Source: an uncultured Clostridium sp. (GTDB taxonomy: Bacteria > Bacillota > Clostridia > TANB77 > CAG-508). From it: DNA of 33,109 nt. Positions 17,189 to 26,962 of the stretch are shown here, one piece after another; positions within the stretch are counted from its first letter, which is position 1; every line of letters begins with the position of its first letter. The position numbers were made by a program, and so were the translations under genes. The DNA is taken from assembly GCA_947646915.1 (NCBI GenBank), contig CANSII010000017.1, positions 1-33,109 of the forward strand. Reading direction: 5' to 3'. The notes below the pieces were generated by a model, which was not told the origin of the DNA, did no database searches, and saw only the letters and a list, made by a program, of their open reading frames with translations.

Positions 17189-18160
17189 TTATGCTTTAAA
17201 TACAAATTCTTTATGGTATTTTAAATATTTAATTCTTTTATCATCTAAAGGTAATTTATCAACTTTCTTTCCTGTATATATTCCTAATCTCTTTTGATTT
17301 ATTGGCGAAATCCAAGGAGATACAATTAGTTTTTTGTCTTCATCAAAAGTAATAAATCCTCTATCAAATAGTTTATCATATGTTGGTGTAAAAATAAATC
17401 CATTCTTTGGATCAGTTTTTTCTCTATTATTAGAATTTGCCCAAGGTTTTATATGTGATGCAATTAGTAATCTTTCATCATTTACCATTGTAAATGGACA
17501 ACATTGGCATTCTTCTAATAATTTTGTTCGATATTTCCCTTGTCCTATTCTTGCCTGAATTATATTTTCTTTTCTCTTTTTAGATATTTTTTCATTACTT
17601 TCTATATTTTCTTCTTGTATCTTTTCTTCTGGCATTTGGTAACCAATAATGTCAGGTTTATAGTCTATAAAAATTTTAAAATAATAAACTATATTTTTAT
17701 CTTCATCTTTTAATTTTAGAACTGATAAATATGATATATTTGGTAAGCCTACTTTTCTCATAAATTCATAATATTCTGATTTTGCATTAACATAAATTCT
17801 TGGTGGCTTTACTTTAACTCTATATAATTTAAATTTTAATATTTGACTATTAAATTTAGATAATTCTTCTTGTAATTTTATAAATCTTTTCCCCATTGTA
17901 TTGGCTCTAATATAATTTTGTTGTGGATTCTCATATTCTTGTTTTGCTTCTTCCATAAAAGTTTCAAAGTCTTCTTTACGAAAAAAACAATCTACATTAA
18001 AATCTCCAAAAAATTTGAATATTCTCTCACCTTCTTCTCCAACATACAGTTTGGCTTCTCCATGGCCTGTTCCTATTTTATTTTCTTTTAAAAAAGAATC
18101 TGCTAATGTTACGTATTCAAGAGTATCTATTACTTCATAATCTTTTCCATCTATTTTCAT
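17189..18160 (-). CDS. HNH restriction endonuclease, partner of the C5 methyltransferase
   Basis: Predicted type II restriction nuclease. Of 323 residues, the N-terminal half (about 1-175) has no family I can name and may bind DNA. The C-terminal HNH_2-like domain carries ECQCCPF (218-221 cysteines), ASHIKPW (His 236) and DPKNGFIFTPTYDKLFDRGFI, the Asn and Phe pattern of this nuclease class. Its ATG overlaps the methyltransferase stop as ATGA, so translation is coupled, with methylation enzyme first. No separate control protein gene is seen. The recognition site cannot be read from sequence. Confidence 0.85.
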   Translation of the reverse strand: MKIDGKDYEVIDTLEYVTLADSFLKENKIGTGHGEAKLYVGEEGERIFKFFGDFNVDCFFRKEDFETFMEEAKQEYENPQQNYIRANTMGKRFIKLQEELSKFNSQILKFKLYRVKVKPPRIYVNAKSEYYEFMRKVGLPNISYLSVLKLKDEDKNIVYYFKIFIDYKPDIIGYQMPEEKIQEENIESNEKISKKRKENIIQARIGQGKYRTKLLEECQCCPFTMVNDERLLIASHIKPWANSNNREKTDPKNGFIFTPTYDKLFDRGFITFDEDKKLIVSPWISPINQKRLGIYTGKKVDKLPLDDKRIKYLKYHKEFVFKA

Positions 18161-19947
18161 TTATTTTTATCTCCTTCATTATTAAAGTCATAACTTTCAA
18201 GTATTTTAGACATTATAGCAATTAAAACATCTACAACTATTGAATTTCCAGCTTGTTGATACATTGATGTATCTGAAACTACTATTTCAAAACTATCACA
18301 AAATCCCATTAGTCTTAAACACTCTCTTGGTGTTAGTTTTCTTATTCTTCCTTCTGTTGTAACATAATTATCAATACCCGCTCTATGCATTTTATGCATC
18401 GTTGTTAATAATGGTCTTGCAACATCTAAGTTAATTTTTGGTTTTGAATAAAAATCTTTAGTGCCTGTTGATAAAACATATTTTTCTACCTTTTCAGATA
18501 AAAAATATTTTTCAAGATCTTGCATTGTTTTTTCCATGTCTTTATTTTCTTCTACAAATACAAAATCTCCATGCCAATTGAACTGCTGATTTTTCTTTTG
18601 ACATAACGAAACTTCACCATCAATTTGAGTATATCTTTTAGTTAAATTATTTTTATCTGTAACAAAGTCTACACCCTTTTTTGGTAAATAATATTTCCCA
18701 GAAACATTATCTATTAGAAAATCTTGCATTTTTTTGTCTAATTTTACAGGTTTAGGAAAATCAAATTGTTTTTTTAATTTTAAATCATTTCTAAAACCTA
18801 CTACAAATATTCTCTCTCTATTTTGAGGTATTCCAAAATCTTTAGCATTTAAAACTTCTTTTTTCCATGTATAGTCTAAATCTGTAAATACTTTTTTCAT
18901 TACCTCCCATGTATGCCCATCATCATTACTTAATACAGCTTTAACATTTTCATATATAAATACTTTCGGTCTAATTTCTGAAATTAATCTAGCATACTCA
19001 TAAAATAATGTTCCTCTTGTGTCTTCTAGTCCTCTTTGTTTTCCAACTAAGCTAAATGATTGACATGGGCTTCCTCCAACAAATAAATCTACTTTATCCT
19101 TATATTCGTTACCATCAAGAAATGATACATTCCAATGAAAATCCTCTTCATTTATATTATAGTTTGCTAAATAACTTTTCTTTACTTTATTTTGCTCTTC
19201 CTTTCCTTTATATAGTAAGTCTATATATTCCTTTTTTTCTTTATAATTATCAATTTTTGATAATTCATTATGTATTTTTAGAGTATTTATTCTTTCATGC
19301 AACATTGCTAAATATTCACATATTTCTTTAACATCTTTTTGAATTTTTTTAAAGTCATATTTATTTGAGATTTCATTTATATATTTTAATTCTTCTATAA
19401 CTTTTTTCCAATCTATATTTTCTGTTGATTTTATTTTCTCATTTTCTTTTATTAGTGTTTTTATTGCATTATCTTTTAAATAATCATTTATTATTTTTAA
19501 TGTTATTTTTATTTGTTCAAATATATTATTTGAATCTTGTTTTTTCATGTTTTTTATAGTTTCTAAAAAGTTTTTATATTCCTTTTTCTTTGTGTCTTTT
19601 ATTTCACATTTTAATATATTTTCTAATATTTTTCTTATGTTACTTTTTAATTGTCTTTCCTTTATAGTTTTTATATAATTTTCAGCTTTTTCTAATTTGG
19701 ATTTACATTGTTTTAGTTGTATATCAAATTCTTTTCCTTCATCACTTTTATTTTTCGCTTCATTAATTATATTTTTTAATTTTTTTGTTTCATCTTTTAT
19801 TTCATTTATATTGTCTTCTATATTCTTAGATAAAATATCTACATCTCCATTATCACATGCAAAGACTATTTCATGTTCTAATCCCATTCTTTCTAAAGCA
19901 TGTTCTATTGCTCCTATTCCACTAAATACTGTTGCTAATTTTATCAT
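18157..19947 (-). CDS. dcm: DNA cytosine-5 methyltransferase with large coiled-coil insertion
   Basis: Methylates cytosine at C5 to protect host DNA from the adjacent nuclease. Motif I is at 7-16 (VFSGIGAIEH), motif IV has the catalytic PCQ at 294-296 (GGSPCQSFS), motif VI is ENV at 333-335, motif VIII QNRERIF at 375-381, a target-recognition region lies at about 395-530, motif IX is around RKLTPRECLRLMGF (536-549), and motif X is QQAGNS (564-569). Unusually, about residues 41-255 between the motif II region (ACDNGDVD) and motif IV are a Lys/Glu/Ile-rich helical insertion. With AAGGAG 6 nt upstream, the start is firm. At 596 residues it is well above the roughly 330-450 typical. Confidence 0.93.
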   Translation of the reverse strand: MIKLATVFSGIGAIEHALERMGLEHEIVFACDNGDVDILSKNIEDNINEIKDETKKLKNIINEAKNKSDEGKEFDIQLKQCKSKLEKAENYIKTIKERQLKSNIRKILENILKCEIKDTKKKEYKNFLETIKNMKKQDSNNIFEQIKITLKIINDYLKDNAIKTLIKENEKIKSTENIDWKKVIEELKYINEISNKYDFKKIQKDVKEICEYLAMLHERINTLKIHNELSKIDNYKEKKEYIDLLYKGKEEQNKVKKSYLANYNINEEDFHWNVSFLDGNEYKDKVDLFVGGSPCQSFSLVGKQRGLEDTRGTLFYEYARLISEIRPKVFIYENVKAVLSNDDGHTWEVMKKVFTDLDYTWKKEVLNAKDFGIPQNRERIFVVGFRNDLKLKKQFDFPKPVKLDKKMQDFLIDNVSGKYYLPKKGVDFVTDKNNLTKRYTQIDGEVSLCQKKNQQFNWHGDFVFVEENKDMEKTMQDLEKYFLSEKVEKYVLSTGTKDFYSKPKINLDVARPLLTTMHKMHRAGIDNYVTTEGRIRKLTPRECLRLMGFCDSFEIVVSDTSMYQQAGNSIVVDVLIAIMSKILESYDFNNEGDKNK

Positions 19948-19990
19948 TTTTTCTCCTTCTTTTTCTAGTATGTTTTTTAAGTTTCGTTTC

Positions 19991-20162
19991 TTTCTATAAT
20001 CAAATTAGTAGACACAAAAAACTGAAACTAAAATGTATTTTATATTATATCTTATATCATAAATATTATTTTTTCTCAATATTTAAATTTTTTTAAGTTT
20101 TGGTTTTTTATTTTATAAATTTGATTATAGAAAAAAGATTTATATTTCAAAGTGAGTTTGAC
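19991..20162. repeat. Inverted-repeat element at the 3' end of the GIY-YIG gene
   Basis: A perfect 16-bp inverted repeat (19991-20006 with 20118-20133) spans the gap between the methyltransferase start and the GIY-YIG stop. Its right side runs into the 42-bp dispersed repeat at 20121-20162, which matches 13989-14030 at 40 positions. The two occurrences have different inverted partners, so the shared block is mobile as a unit smaller than either palindrome. The 190-bp gap has no other gene. Confidence 0.55.
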
Positions 20163-20466
20163 AGCTAAGTGTATATAGTTTAGGATCAATCTTATCTCCT
20201 AAAAAATTATTTAATAATTGTGGATTTACAATTAAACTTTCTTTTTGTTTTTTTGTCAATTTTTTAAGATGAAATTCTAATTTAGATGCTAGCACTCTAT
20301 TTTCAGATTGCCATGATATTTCCATTTTTATAGCTTTATGTGTTAATGTATATTTTGCAGTTTTTTCTCCTTTTTCTCTATGTTCTTTTAATCGTCTTTC
20401 TATATCTGTTGTTATTCCTGTATATAATGAATTATCTTCACATCTTAATATATATGTATAATACAT
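20140..20466 (-). CDS. GIY-YIG domain protein (YhbQ/YazA-like)
   Basis: Small single-domain GIY-YIG nuclease-fold protein; the cellular role of this family is poorly known. It has MYYTYILRCEDNSLYTGITTD as the GIY-YIG strand pair, RRLKEH as the following conserved Arg/His element, and SENRVLASKLEFHLKKLTKKQK as the catalytic Glu helix. Of 108 residues, GGAG 6 nt upstream. The final seven codons (CQTHFEI) and stop lie inside the 42-bp dispersed repeat, so the repeat either landed here and supplied a new tail or arose from this gene. It is next to the restriction-modification pair. Confidence 0.85.
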   Translation of the reverse strand: MYYTYILRCEDNSLYTGITTDIERRLKEHREKGEKTAKYTLTHKAIKMEISWQSENRVLASKLEFHLKKLTKKQKESLIVNPQLLNNFLGDKIDPKLYTLSCQTHFEI

Positions 20467-20548
20467 TTATTTCTCCTTTTTTACAGTCTAATGTCCTTAA
20501 TTTATTAATTATTAATGTGTTTTGGCAAATTTGTGTGCAAAGTTTTTA

Positions 20549-20572
20549 AAGCCGAACAATATTATTCGGCTT
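20549..20572 (-). terminator. Hairpin after enolase
   Basis: AAGCCGAA (20549-20556) pairs with TTCGGCTT (20565-20572), 19 bp beyond the enolase stop. The following minus-strand tail has few Ts, so termination strength is uncertain; stability of the enolase message is another possible role. Confidence 0.5.
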
Positions 20573-20591
20573 GTACACTTTATAATACTAT

Positions 20592-21881
<1,290 letters not shown>

Positions 21882-21950
21882 TCACATATCTTTTAGGTAT
21901 TTTATACATTTTTTCCACTTTTTATACTTATAATTGTTTATTAAAATTTT

Positions 21951-23582
21951 TTAGCTTACCTTCTTATTTCTTAATTGTGTTGCGTATTGTATTGTTGTGT
22001 CATTTATTTCTCCTGAGGATATTCTTGCAATTTCTTCTATTATTTCTTTTTCATTTAATAGTTTTATATTTGTTTTAGTTCTATCATTTACTATTTTTTT
22101 ACTAATAAAATAGTTATAGTCTGCAATTGCTGCTATACTTGGTAAGTGTGATATACATATTACTTGATGATTTTTTGATATTCCATTTAATTTTTCTGCT
22201 ACTGCATTTGCTGCTTTTCCACTTATTCCTGTATCTATTTCATCAAATATTAATACTGGCATTTTATCTGTATCTGCTAAAACTTTTTTTATTGCTAACA
22301 TTATTCTTGACATTTCCCCTCCTGATGCTATTTTTGATAATTGCTTTTCATCTTCTCCTAAATTTGTTTTTATAAAGAATTCTACTTCATCTTTTCCATT
22401 TTCGTAAAATTCATTTTCTTTATATTCTACATGTATATTTATTTTTGCATTTTTCATTTCTAATTGTTCTAAAACTTTATTTATATTATTACTTAATTTT
22501 TTTCCATATTCATTTCTTTGTTTGTTCATCGTATTAGCTAAGGTTGTCATTTGTACTTTTATTTGTTTTATTTCTTTTTTTAACTTATTATTGTATTCAT
22601 CTGAATTTTCTATGTGCTCAATTTCTTCTTGTATCTCATTTTTGTATGTAACTATTTCTTTTATGTTATTTCCGTATTTTCTTTTTAATGAATATATTAA
22701 ATCTAGCCTTTCTTCAATTTCATTTCTTTCTGTTTCATCAAAATATATATCTTCTTTATGACCTGTTATATCTCTTGAGATTTCTTGCAATTCATAATAT
22801 ATATTTTTTAAATTACTTGATATTTTTTCGTATGTTTCATCTATATTTTCTATTTTTTCTAATGCTCTAATTGCATTATTTATGCTATCAATGCTGTTTT
22901 CACCTATTTCCCTGTCTGCTTCATTTAAGTTTTTTGATATTTTTTCTGAGTTCATCATTTTTTTTCTTTTTTCTTCTAGTTGTTCTTCTTCGTTTTCTTT
23001 TAAATTTGCTTCTTCTATTTCTTTTAACTGATATTTTAATAGGTCTAGTTTTCTTTCTCTTTCTTTTTCGTCTCCATAATTTGCTTTTAATTCTTTTTTT
23101 ATTTCAATATATTTTATATATTTTTCAATATATTGTTTTTTTATTTCTGCTATTTCTTCTCCTATATAACCATCTAGATATTTTAGATGGAATTTATTAT
23201 CTAATAAACTTTGATTGTCATTTTGTCCATGTATTTCAATATATTTTGTCATAAAGGTCTTTAGTTCATTTACTGTTACCATTCTGCCATTTATTTTACA
23301 CATATTTTTTCCATTTGAATTTATTTCTCTTGAAACGATTATATTTCCATCTATTGCGTTTTCATTTTCAGGTTCATACATACAAATTTCTACAAATGAG
23401 TTTGATTCACCTTTTCTTATCATTTCTTTTGAAAATCTTCCACCAGATATTATTTCTAAAGAATCTATTATTAATGTTTTTCCTGCTCCTGTTTCTCCTG
23501 TTAATACATTTAACCCTTCATTTAAATCTATTGTTAAATCATCTATTATTCCTATATTTTTTATGTGTAATGTTGTTATCAT
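21951..23582 (-). CDS. recN: DNA repair ATPase RecN
   Basis: SMC-like protein that gathers broken DNA ends during double-strand break repair. The Walker A GETGAGKT is at residues 29-36, the middle 150-380 is a long charged coiled coil, and the C-terminal half has the ABC signature LSKIASGGEMSRIMLAI and Walker B VLIFDEIDTGISG. Of 543 residues it is slightly shorter than Bacillus RecN. AGGAGG 7 nt upstream supports the start, but both the Shine-Dalgarno spacer and start codon fall into an 11-bp inverted repeat that could hide them. Confidence 0.95.
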   Translation of the reverse strand: MITTLHIKNIGIIDDLTIDLNEGLNVLTGETGAGKTLIIDSLEIISGGRFSKEMIRKGESNSFVEICMYEPENENAIDGNIIVSREINSNGKNMCKINGRMVTVNELKTFMTKYIEIHGQNDNQSLLDNKFHLKYLDGYIGEEIAEIKKQYIEKYIKYIEIKKELKANYGDEKERERKLDLLKYQLKEIEEANLKENEEEQLEEKRKKMMNSEKISKNLNEADREIGENSIDSINNAIRALEKIENIDETYEKISSNLKNIYYELQEISRDITGHKEDIYFDETERNEIEERLDLIYSLKRKYGNNIKEIVTYKNEIQEEIEHIENSDEYNNKLKKEIKQIKVQMTTLANTMNKQRNEYGKKLSNNINKVLEQLEMKNAKINIHVEYKENEFYENGKDEVEFFIKTNLGEDEKQLSKIASGGEMSRIMLAIKKVLADTDKMPVLIFDEIDTGISGKAANAVAEKLNGISKNHQVICISHLPSIAAIADYNYFISKKIVNDRTKTNIKLLNEKEIIEEIARISSGEINDTTIQYATQLRNKKVS

Positions 23583-23619
23583 AATAAGACCTCCTAAAAT
23601 TTTTGTTCGGTCTTATTAT
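23581..23619 (-). promoter_or_regulatory. Inverted repeat over the recN start region
   Basis: ATAATAAGACC (23581-23591) and GGTCTTATTAT (23609-23619) are an exact 11-bp pair with a 17-nt loop. On the mRNA the downstream arm includes the last two bases of the Shine-Dalgarno region, the spacer and the first two bases of the recN ATG. It could be a translational brake or a repressor site. Confidence 0.5.
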
Positions 23620-23690
23620 ATATTCTTATTTTTATATTGTCAATACTTTTTGCAAACTTTTTTTCGTTTTTTATTAAAGGTCAATTTTTT

Positions 23691-24488
23691 CTATTTAATA
23701 GATGTCATCGAGCAGAAGTCAGATGTTGGAGTTATATTTTTTAAAATATTAAAAAATCTTTCTTCTTTTAATATTGAATTGCTTGAATCTATAAAATAAA
23801 TTTCACATTTACTTTCTTTTTCGTTAATTAGATCTTTTTTGTTTAGAATTTCTTTTAAATTTTTTGCTAATCCATTTGCTCCATCAAAAAAATTTACATT
23901 TCCTAAAACTTCTTTTATTTGTTCTTGAATTAATGGATAATGCGTACATCCTAATACTACATTTTCAACTTTTCCAGCATATTTAGATAAATTTTCTTTT
24001 AAATACTTTTGGATTTTCTCATTATTTCCTTCTTCAATAATATCTGCTAGCCCTACACATGATAATAAATATGTTTTTTTATTGTCATATTTTTCGTATA
24101 ATTCTTTGAACTTCTTACTTTCAATTGTTCCTTTTGTTGCCATTACTAATGTGAACTTGTCATAATCAAAGTCATGTACCATTTTATATGATGGTTCTAT
24201 TGCTATTATAATTTCATTAGGATACTTATCTCTTAATTTTTTTGATGCTTTTGCACTTGCTGTATTACATGCAATTACTATTGCTTTACATTTTTGTTTT
24301 ATAAATTTTTTTACTATTGTATCACATAATCTAAATACTTGTTTATCGGTTTTGTCTCCATATGGATTATTTTTTGAATCACTATAATATATGTATCTTT
24401 CATTTGGCAATATCTTTAGAATTTCTGTTAGTACTGTTACTCCTCCTATTCCTGAATCGAAAATTCCTATCTTTTCGTCTTTTTCCAC
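23691..24488 (-). CDS. murI: Glutamate racemase
   Basis: Makes D-glutamate for peptidoglycan. Both catalytic cysteines are present: ACNTAS near residue 73 and LGCTHYPL near 184. IGIFDSGIGGVTVL at the N-terminus and NNPYGDKT are further family landmarks. The start codon is GTG with GGAG 8 nt upstream. The 265-residue length is normal, though the extra 50 or so residues at the C-terminus are poorly conserved. It lies 108 bp before recN. Confidence 0.95.
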   Translation of the reverse strand: MEKDEKIGIFDSGIGGVTVLTEILKILPNERYIYYSDSKNNPYGDKTDKQVFRLCDTIVKKFIKQKCKAIVIACNTASAKASKKLRDKYPNEIIIAIEPSYKMVHDFDYDKFTLVMATKGTIESKKFKELYEKYDNKKTYLLSCVGLADIIEEGNNEKIQKYLKENLSKYAGKVENVVLGCTHYPLIQEQIKEVLGNVNFFDGANGLAKNLKEILNKKDLINEKESKCEIYFIDSSNSILKEERFFNILKNITPTSDFCSMTSIK

Positions 24489-24642
24489 TTTATTTTCTCC
24501 TTTTCTTAATTCATATTTTATTAACTTTTATCCATTATAATTAAATTTTACTGTGAAAATAAAAATTTAATTTTTCCATTTGTTGCTCCTTAATAAATTA
24601 GGATACCATTTCTATTATTTTTATCATTCTATATTAACTTTT

Positions 24643-25449
24643 TTAAATATTAAGACTCTTTCTAGCTTCATTCCATACTTCCATTGGTATCTTATCTAAA
24701 TCATCATCCACTCCATGTTCTTTTGCTATCTTTTGTGTCTCCTTTATATATAAATCAGGATAATCAATACCTGTCTTCATTAATTTTATCAATGCATTAC
24801 CCCATTTTATTGCTGTTTTATCTAACATACTTTTCTTTATTAATTCTATTGGTTTATTAATATCATATTGAATATTATAATTCTCGATTTTATGATAATT
24901 TTGATTTATTTCTAAGACTGCAAATTCTATTCCTGGTCTTCCTCCAGTTGCTAAACCTACTGAACCTGGATTGATATATTTTATACTTTCCCTTTCAAAA
25001 ATATATTGTTTATGCGAATGTCCAAAAATTTTATACATACAATCATTACCATCATTATAATTTCTTTTATGGCTTATAAATATCTTTGGAATATTAGGAA
25101 TATCAATTATATAATTCTCTGGAAGCCTTGAAATAAATTCCATATCTTCTTTATTTAATTCGTTATAAGCACATAATAATGGTCCCTTTCTATTTTCCAT
25201 AGTCCAATTCTTGTTATTGGAAGTATAATATTCTATAATATAATTTTCTCTATTTCCTCTTATAATGTAACTTTCATATTTTTCCATTGTATTTTTTATA
25301 AATTCAATAACTTCGTGTGATTTAGGTATATCAGTAATATAATCACCACACCATATAATTTTATCAATATTCATTCTATCAATATTTTTAATACATTCTT
25401 TTAATGCAAAAATATTACCATGTATGTCACTAAGTATTGCAAATCTCAT
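24643..25449 (-). CDS. Calcineurin-like metallophosphoesterase (YfcE/MJ0936-type)
   Basis: Cytoplasmic phosphodiesterase or phosphatase of unknown substrate. Metal-ligand motifs are all present: LSDIHGN (7-13), IWCGDYI, RGNRENY, ISHKRN and FGHSHKQ, followed by NPGSVG. The first 160 residues form the standard fold; about 100 C-terminal residues (ITKKS-like helices ending WNEARKSLNI) are an extension. The start has AGG about 7 nt upstream. A terminator lies ahead of it at 25544-25567, so it begins a new unit. It is the last backbone-like gene before the accessory zone. Confidence 0.88.
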   Translation of the reverse strand: MRFAILSDIHGNIFALKECIKNIDRMNIDKIIWCGDYITDIPKSHEVIEFIKNTMEKYESYIIRGNRENYIIEYYTSNNKNWTMENRKGPLLCAYNELNKEDMEFISRLPENYIIDIPNIPKIFISHKRNYNDGNDCMYKIFGHSHKQYIFERESIKYINPGSVGLATGGRPGIEFAVLEINQNYHKIENYNIQYDINKPIELIKKSMLDKTAIKWGNALIKLMKTGIDYPDLYIKETQKIAKEHGVDDDLDKIPMEVWNEARKSLNI

Positions 25450-25543
25450 ATAATTTTCCTAACATTTCTTATATTATTAATAATTTACTTATTATTAAAT
25501 TTTAAATTAATTTCAATTATTGTATCATAAAAAATCAAAAAAA

Positions 25544-25567
25544 GAAAGTGCTTTTCCAAACACTTCC
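25544..25567 (-). terminator. Terminator after the first repeated gene fragment
   Basis: GGAAGTG and CACTTTC arms on the minus strand (25567-25561 with 25550-25544) followed by TTTTTTTG. The orientation serves transcripts coming from the accessory module at higher coordinates. Confidence 0.65.
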
Positions 25568-25569
25568 AA

Positions 25570-25786
25570 TTAAGTTTTATCTCCAAACATTCATTTATTT
25601 TTTTATAACTAATTTATACTACTCCGCACACCATATCAACCTCTATCATTACCTTAATTTTATTATTTTCTACTCTTTTAACCTTATTTTTACTTTTTCG
25701 CTCAAAACTAATAAAATCCTCAAATGCACTAAATTCAACTATTGTATCGTACCTTTTAGATATAGCACCGAGCAACATTCCACATG
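25570..25786. repeat. Direct repeat copy A bracketing a 3.2-kb module
   Basis: About 217 bp that recur in the same orientation at 28740-28952 with roughly 90% identity (about 12 substitutions in the shared coding part, a few indels beyond it). Both copies start at TTAAGTTTTATCTCCAAAC and break off at ACATG. The coding part is the 3' end of an unrecognised gene. Confidence 0.85.
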
Positions 25787-25808
25787 CGTTGTTTCTCTCT
25801 AGTTGCAA
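25614..25808 (-). pseudogene. 3' gene fragment, copy A (unrecognised protein)
   Basis: Frame of 64 residues from a TTG. The C-terminal 55 residues (from CGMLLGAISKRYDTIVEF to EVDMVCGVV) are shared with the fragment at 28780-28959; the first nine differ, so this is probably the tail of a larger gene cut off at the repeat edge. The family was not recognised. Of about 12 base differences from copy B most change the amino acid, which suggests loose or no selection. No convincing Shine-Dalgarno is present. Confidence 0.5.
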
Positions 25809-25892
25809 TATTATTTGAATGTTGTTTATCGCTCATAGCAGTATTTTTTATTGCTTTATTATCGCTCAAATTCGTAAATTTATCTTTGCAAT

Positions 25893-26899
25893 TTATTTCT
25901 GTTCCATAATTCTATCTTCCATTATTCTTACTTCTACTGGCTCTCTTACATCATATCCTCTGTGATAAACTGCATTTACAAGTGCTTCTTCTATAGCTTG
26001 ATATGGATAATTAAAAAATCTTACTGCTTCTGCTTGTCCATCTATTTTCAAAATTTTTTCTACAATAACAGTATTTTTAATATATGTTAAAGCACTTTTT
26101 ATCATACTATCTATTGGTCCTTTAAATATTTGCTCTGTCATATCATCGTCTTCTGGACCATTTCGTAAATCCCTTCTATTTGTGAATATGGAAAGAATTT
26201 TTGTGGTTCATCATTGAAAAACATTAAGCCAACATTCAAAGGTTTCATATATTCTAGTGTTCCATCTACAATTCTCATACTTTTGCATAAATCCATAAAA
26301 TACATTGTTTCAGATTCTTTTAGTAAATCACTTTTGATTTCATATAGATAATTTTGAATTAGTGGCAATTTTAAATCTCTAATTTCTGCTTCGTGATTCA
26401 TTCTATCATCAAAAGGTATAGTTCTTGCCATATCATATAATTCTTTTTGTTCTATCTCTGTTGCTTTTATTGTGCTTGACATTTTTCTAATATAATATGA
26501 ATATCCTTTTGAAAAGTCTTTATCTAATGTTGTTGGACATTTATATGGTCTTGTTTTTCCTCCAAAACACCATACTACTAATATATTTTTTCCTTTATAT
26601 TCTGCAACATCTACTATTGGTGTATATGATGGTTGAATTAACTTACATTTTGCTAATAATTCCTTTTGAATTTTATCTATTTCAGATAATTCAAGTCCTG
26701 TTATTGGCATTTTAGGTCTACCATTTTCTTCTTCAACACCTATTAAAATATATCCTCCACCCCAATTATCTATATCATTTGCAAATGCACAAATTGTATG
26801 TAATATTGGTTCTGGATTCCAATTTTTCTTTAATTCTAATCTTGCATTTTCTACAATATTCTCATTTAGTATATTTTCTATACTTGTAGGTAATTTCAT
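25893..26899 (-). pseudogene. Broken AlbA_2 (Schlafen-like, COG2865-type) DNA-binding/ATPase gene
   Basis: The family is a putative transcriptional regulator or helicase-like protein with an N-terminal AlbA_2 domain and a C-terminal GHKL-like ATPase. The N-terminal part is intact from the ATG at 26899 (AAAGGTG 5 nt upstream): ENARLELKKNW, AFANDIDNWGGGYILIGVEE. Near 26172 the frame breaks (SQIEG then a stop at 26138). The other frame resumes DLRNGPEDDDMTEQIFKGPIDSM and runs through NYPYQAIEEALVNAVYHRGYDVREPVEV, then ends abruptly at MEDRIMEQK, where family members continue for about 150 more residues. So it has a small indel (net two extra or one missing base) and a lost 3' end. Confidence 0.8.
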
Positions 26900-26962
26900 G
26901 TTTTCACCTTTCTTTTTCAAATGTCCATTTTTTTCGGACTTATGAAAAGTATATAGTAATTT

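Noticed and set aside
23583-23690. LexA (SOS) box before recN, from CGAAC on the minus strand near 23610
   Set aside because: The partner half (GTTCG at 4-nt spacing) is missing; only one half matches.
25787-25892. Open frame of about 45 codons between the AlbA_2 remnant and repeat A (including AMSDKQHSNNIATREKQ)
   Set aside because: It runs out of frame into the repeated fragment and has no clear ribosome-binding site; probably filler sequence or another gene scrap.
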